Shown here: in pieces, positions 60,006-64,000 of the stretch
Layout of the letters: each line of letters starts with the position of its first letter
Position numbering within the stretch: position 1 is the first letter of the stretch
NCBI GenBank assembly: GCA_016617785.1
Contig: JADILM010000004.1
Location: 1,240,001 to 1,304,000 of the forward strand
Source of the DNA: Sporobolomyces roseus
Lineage: Eukaryota; Basidiomycota; Microbotryomycetes; Sporidiobolales; Sporidiobolaceae
Reading direction: 5' to 3'
Length of the DNA: 64,000 nt
Program-made: the position numbers and the translations under genes
The notes under the pieces: generated by a model
What the model saw: only the letters and a program-made list of their open reading frames with translations
What the model was told of the DNA's origin: nothing
Database searches by the model: none

Positions 60006-62646
60006 TCAAGCGCGTTTAACAATCCTCGTCGACCTCCTGACAGGAGTAGTTTCCCTCGAGCTCTCTTCCCTCTCCTCAACTTTCACTCTAATTCTCTTCT
60101 CCTTCACCTTGACAGGCGTAGTCTCCACACACTCGATCGCCTTCTTCTGTTGTTGAACGCCCTTGATCTCATAGAACCCCATCACCAACCAAGCCGTCCT
60201 CCTTTTATCCTCCTCCACTTCGCCACCTCCAACTCCTTTCCAAAACTCCTGATAAACTTTCTCGGCTTCCACCATTTCTCCCATCGCGAGTAACGATAAT
60301 GCGTAAAGACCTTTAACGAATGAATCTTGTGGATAACGGATCGATCGATTCTTGAGTTGATTCGAGCGAGTCTCGAGCTCGGAAGAGGAAGTATGGATTG
60401 AGATCAAGAGGGAGAGGAGTTCGTCGTGAGGGTATGAGAGGAGTGCAGTTTGAAGCATAGAGATTCGTTCGGAGGTGTGATTCGAGGGGGAGAGAACGAA
60501 GTAGAGGGAGAGGAAAGGAGTGATTCCTTGAATCGCATCCAACGAACAAGGACACGAGTCGTCCTTTCTCCCGGTTTGTCGGTGCTTGAGGACGGAGCGG
60601 AAGTTTGAGGAAGCGAGTAGAGGGTCGAGGGATTCGTTGGCGATGAAAGCTAGTCTCGCATGAACTTGAGGTTGATCAATTCGTAGTTCGAGAGAGAGTT
60701 CGAGGTATTTCTTAGCCAAGAGTGTGTTGTGACGCCCTCCTGAGAGATGAAGGATTTCACCATAGAACGAGAGGGTCGAGTAGGAAGTGGGATCGAGTTG
60801 AAGAGCTCGGTCGAGGTGGGATTGGATCGAGCTCGACAAGGATCCTTCCTTTCGATAAAGAGATTTCGCGAGGTACTCGTAAGCCTCGGAACGAGTCTCA
60901 TCCCGTTTGATGGACGTCTCTAAAGCTTTCATCGCCCCTTCGTAATCTCCCATCCAGTATTTCGTGATTCCCAACCCTAATCTCGGAGTAGCTCGAGTCT
61001 TGTCCAATCGAATCGAGCGCTCAAACGCTTTCTTGGATTCCCCGAGGTGCTTAGGGTCATTCGAGAACAGGCGAGCGAGTTGGAAATGACTTTTCCCGAG
61101 GCATTCAGAGGCGAGCGCTTTGTCTCCGACTGGACAAGCGAGGGGGAGTATCTCTTCGAGAGCCGAGATAGAGAGGAGGTACTGGCGGGAGTCGAATCGA
61201 TTCGTTCCGAGTTCGAGGAGTTGACGAGCTTTGAGTAGATCATCGCCGTTCAAATCGAGCAGAGGGGAAACCGCTCGAGTACGCTCCTCCTCCTCCTCTG
61301 CTTCAAGTACTGAGCGACGACGTAAGAGACGGAGGGAACTTGGAACGGCAGCGAGGAGAGTGAAGAGGATCGCATAGATGGGGAGAGTGCAAGATGGGGC
61401 GACGGGAAGCGGAGTTGCGAAAGGACTGTAGATTGTCGTCGAGTTATCCGGATAAGAAGGGACGAATCGAGTTGAACGAGTCGGTTTGATCGAGAGGGCG
61501 AGGGAACGTTGACGGTGTAGAGAGTAGGCGAGTGCGAGGGAAAGTGAGAGGGAAAAGAGTTTCCAGCCGTAGTTGCGCGAGGCTCGAGGAGGGCTAGCAA
61601 GTCTAGTCAAGGGAGATGATGTGAGCTACGTCGCCGTCAAAAGTGAAGAGGGAGAGACTCACATTTCTTCCTCTTCTTCCTGTCCCGAGGCCTTCTCATT
61701 CCCTTCCAACTCGCTTCTCTCCTCCGGCATTGGCGTCTGCTCTTCCTTGACTTCGTCCTCTTGCTCAAAGTGCTCGAAAGAAAGATCTCCGATTGGTAGC
61801 GAATCCTCCAATTGAATCGGCGTCCGCAACAGTTCCTGATCCTCTTCGTTCTCCATCGAACTCGACGAGTGTCCGAACCTAGTCTCCCTCGTAGCTTGAA
61901 TGATAGAACTCAAAGCGTCGTCCGTTTCGATCTGTTTGACTTCTCGCAATCTCACTCAGTACCGCGAATCTGGGAAAAAGTGAAGAGAAAGAGTGGTTAA
62001 AACGAACGACTGAACTCCCATCGCCTCTCGCCAACCGCATCGTATCTTCCAACCACCTCGTAAAGTCTGACTGACTCCTCGTAACACTCCTTTCCAATCC
62101 TTCTTGTTCTTGCGAAGCCGTCACTCTCAACCGTTCTCTTGCATCCTCTTCTTCGTCCTCTTCCCTTCTGATGATGAACGACATGTTCCTCTCATCTTCC
62201 AAACCTTCCTCCTCTTTGATCTCGACCTTTTCTTGCTCTTCTTTTTCCTCCTCCTCTACCTCCCCCTGTGGGAATTTAAACCTCCTCTGTTCGTCCCCCT
62301 CGAATCCTTTCAATTCCTCTTGATACTCCCTTTCCGTCACCACAAATTCCTCTAATCTATCCTCCTCCGGTTCTTCCTCCTCCAATTTGATCCAACTCCC
62401 TCCTTCTTGCTCTTCTCTCCCCTCGACACTCCCAATCAAACTCTTTGTAGCAGTTCCTTCAATTTCCGTACTCCCCGTACAACCCGTCCCGTTTGTCACG
62501 GCAGATTCGACAGTTTGAGTAGGAGAGAAAAGGGATTTGGATGATTGTGGGACCGAGTTGGAGGCGGATAAGGTCGAGAGGAAAGAAGTGAGAGAGGCGG
62601 ATTCGGAGGGTGAAGAAGACGAACGAGGTGGTGGAGTTGTGGTCAT
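60006..62646 (-). CDS. TPR-repeat membrane protein of unknown function
   Basis: Four exons, complement(60006..61602, 61663..61878, 61956..61969, 62008..62646), 821 aa. The first about 290 residues are acidic and disordered (LEEEEPEEDRLEEFVV; EEEEKEEQEKVEIKEEE). Two hydrophobic segments follow (WKLFSLSLSLALAYSL; LPIYAILFTLLAAVPSSLRL). The rest is TPR-like: LLELGTNRFDSRQYLLSISA, FERSIRLDKTRATPRLGLGI, YEGAMKALETSIKRDETRSE, IQSHLDRALQLDPTSYSTLS. It closes with a basic tail. No enzyme motif; perhaps an organelle-membrane scaffold. Exon 2 as modelled is a 14-nt microexon (IRGT/E) with canonical flanks (GTTCGT...CCCAG, GTGAGA...CTAG). An alternative joins exon 1 to a longer exon 3 through a weaker acceptor. 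Confidence 0.65.
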
Positions 62647-63343
62647 CTTCGAGGTGGTTCGAAAGGGGGTATAGCGTGAAGGTTTGGTCGTCAAGTGATA
62701 AAAGTGTCAAGAGGAAGAGAGAGAAGGGAAAGGTAAAGGAGGGAAAAAGTGTAGAGAGGTGGCTTGTTGCGAAAACCGTTTCGAATTTTTCGCTGCAGGA
62801 TTTTTCTTCGCGGGAGTGAGACTGGAGTAAACTTTTGAGAATCGAGAGCTTCTCTGACGTAAAAGCTGTGTAGGACGCGAAAGAGGTGGCTTGGTGTCGA
62901 GTCGTGAAGCCGATAGAAAAAGTTGAAAGAGGGGAACTTGAGGTGGGGAGAAGCGAGGGATCGATTTGAAGAGCTCGTAGGACGGTTCACATAGGTTGTG
63001 AGTTCATCTCGAGCGTTCTGGTCCCCTGAACGAGTCGACTGAGTGAGTGGGTAAGAAGGAAAAGACGAGAAAGCTAGAAAGGTTCAACTTCGAAAACTCG
63101 CTCTTCGCTTTCCTCTGTCCAACAACACTGTCTTTACGCTAGACACTTTTAAACCACAAAGCCTGGCTCGAATCCAATCCTCGATACAATAGTTCTTTCA
63201 CAGCTCGGCAAGATTTTGGCCGAATCGAACTTACGTCTCATCAACATTATTACTTGACTTAGCAATCTCGCCGCCTCACCTCTCCGAAAACTCCCTAACC
63301 GCCGAAGCATCCGACCCCCCTTTCCCAAAGCAATCCAAGAAGG
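62647..63343. promoter_or_regulatory. Intergenic between divergent genes
   Basis: 697 nt between the TPR gene start (minus) and the thioredoxin-fold gene (plus). No convincing ORF. Leaders of both genes are expected here; the last 60 nt before 63344 are pyrimidine- and C-rich. Confidence 0.45.
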
Positions 63344-64000
63344 ATGACTACACCTTCCTCTCCCGCGATCAAAACCGTTTCATTCGCTTCTTCCCACGCC
63401 GATCCATCTTCTTCCTCCTCAATTCCCTCCACATCATCCTCCTCACAAGCTCCCTCTCCTCCCTCCACATCTGCACTTGATCCTACATCTGTTTCCACCT
63501 CAAGTACTCAATCTAGACCACAACCAAAGAGAAGAAGATCATCAATTAAACAAGGACTTCAAATGCCTTACAAACCACCAGCTGAATACTACACTCATTC
63601 TGATCCATTGTTGAGACGATTGAGGTTGAGGAATGGGTTTGGTACGATGGTGGATTTGGAACGAGAGTTTAGGGATACTAAAGTCGTTTTATTCTTCTTT
63701 GGGTAAAACAGTCTCTCACTCTCTCAGCTCTCACTCACCCGTATTGAGACTGATCAAGGGGCAATATATATGCAGCGCTACTTGGAGAGGTAGTTCGAAT
63801 GAGCCATTCGAGTTGGTTGCAAACTTTCAACGAAGGTTCCCACATCAATCGAAAGTAGTCTTCGTTTCAATCGATGATACACAAACCGCCTACGATTTGA
63901 ACACTAAACAAAAGAACTGGTTATCTATGGAGTACGTCCCTCCTTACATCTCCCATCTCCTGCTTGCTCTGACCCTCTCTCTTTACAGATGGAATGACGG
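63344..64000 (+). CDS. Thioredoxin-fold (nucleoredoxin-like) protein, 3' end outside window
   Basis: Exons 63344..63702, 63776..63931 and 63989 onward. After a Ser/Pro-rich leader of about 65 residues and a basic QPKRRRSSIKQ comes a thioredoxin-like unit. It contains VDLEREFRDTKVVLFFFGAT then WRGSSNEPFELVANFQRR, FPHQSKVVFVSIDD and WLSMEWND. The layout (strand, active-site loop, helix, VVFVSIDD, LSMEW) is that of nucleoredoxin/tryparedoxin-like proteins. The usual WCxxC loop reads WRGSS, with no cysteine, so the visible part cannot act as a dithiol oxidoreductase. Further domains may lie beyond the window. Confidence 0.72.

Noticed and set aside
61879..62694. Separate 271-aa gene ending at 61879
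   Set aside because: Reading straight through uses two likely introns as coding sequence and starts at TTG; spliced, it joins the TPR gene in frame.

Overview
The window is nuclear DNA from a fungus, most likely a basidiomycete yeast or a relative in Pucciniomycotina/Microbotryomycetes. That placement is inference. It rests on dense short introns (about 55-90 nt), a fatty acid synthase with tandem ACP domains as known from Rhodotorula/Rhodosporidium, and fungal orthologues such as Ssr4, Kar9, Rai1, Dbp4, Met5, RTC4-like and a TRAPPC12 homologue. Genes lie close together on both strands with no operon logic. Exon models below were joined by hand; where exon coordinates are listed, the spliced lengths close in frame.

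Layout. 1-8650 (+): 3' part of a fatty acid synthase (MPT, ACP, ACP, KR, KS, PPT). 8995-11587 (-): mitochondrial PPR-like protein. 12279-12746 (-): near-perfect inverted copy of the FAS PPT domain, open as a stand-alone gene. 12.75-14.5 kb: no firm gene. 14533-18421 (-): CLASP-type microtubule protein. 18.4-20.6 kb: no firm gene. 20633-22597 (+): Rai1/DXO nuclease. 23042-24170 (+): cytochrome c. 24601-26193 (+): F-box protein. 26.1-27.7 kb: first arm of a large inverted duplication holding tRNA-Asp and a DnaJ 5' fragment. 27794-28970 (-): PNK-like kinase. 29573-31212 (+): Ssr4. 31323-32395 (-): J-protein. 32.3-33.7 kb: second arm with the other tRNA-Asp. 34009-34542 (-): CENP-X/MHF2. 34661-37624 (+): Dbp4 helicase. 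37972-42597 (-): sulfite reductase beta subunit. 42963-43880 (-): dCMP-deaminase-like. 44017-44831 (+): unknown. 44974-47640 (-): SelO. 47844-50005 (-): ArsB/citrate-type transporter. 50080-50622: fold-back MITE-like element. 50672-52524 (-): TRAPPC12-like. 52773-56300 (+): RTC4-like. 56509-59811 (-): Kar9. 60006-62646 (-): TPR membrane protein. 63344-64000 (+): thioredoxin-fold protein, cut by the window end.

Most genes are unlinked housekeeping functions: lipid and sulfur assimilation, RNA decay and ribosome biogenesis, chromatin, mitochondrial proteins and the microtubule cytoskeleton. The unusual content is structural. Two inverted duplications each flank a short inverted block, a pattern expected from inversion with staggered breaks. 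The younger one has released the FAS PPT domain as a separate ORF. The older one duplicated a tRNA-Asp and keeps two conserved noncoding islands. Other points are a MITE with hairpin ends, a cytochrome c start codon split by an intron, a 9-nt and a 14-nt microexon, and a recurring GTTCGT 5' splice site seen in eight introns.
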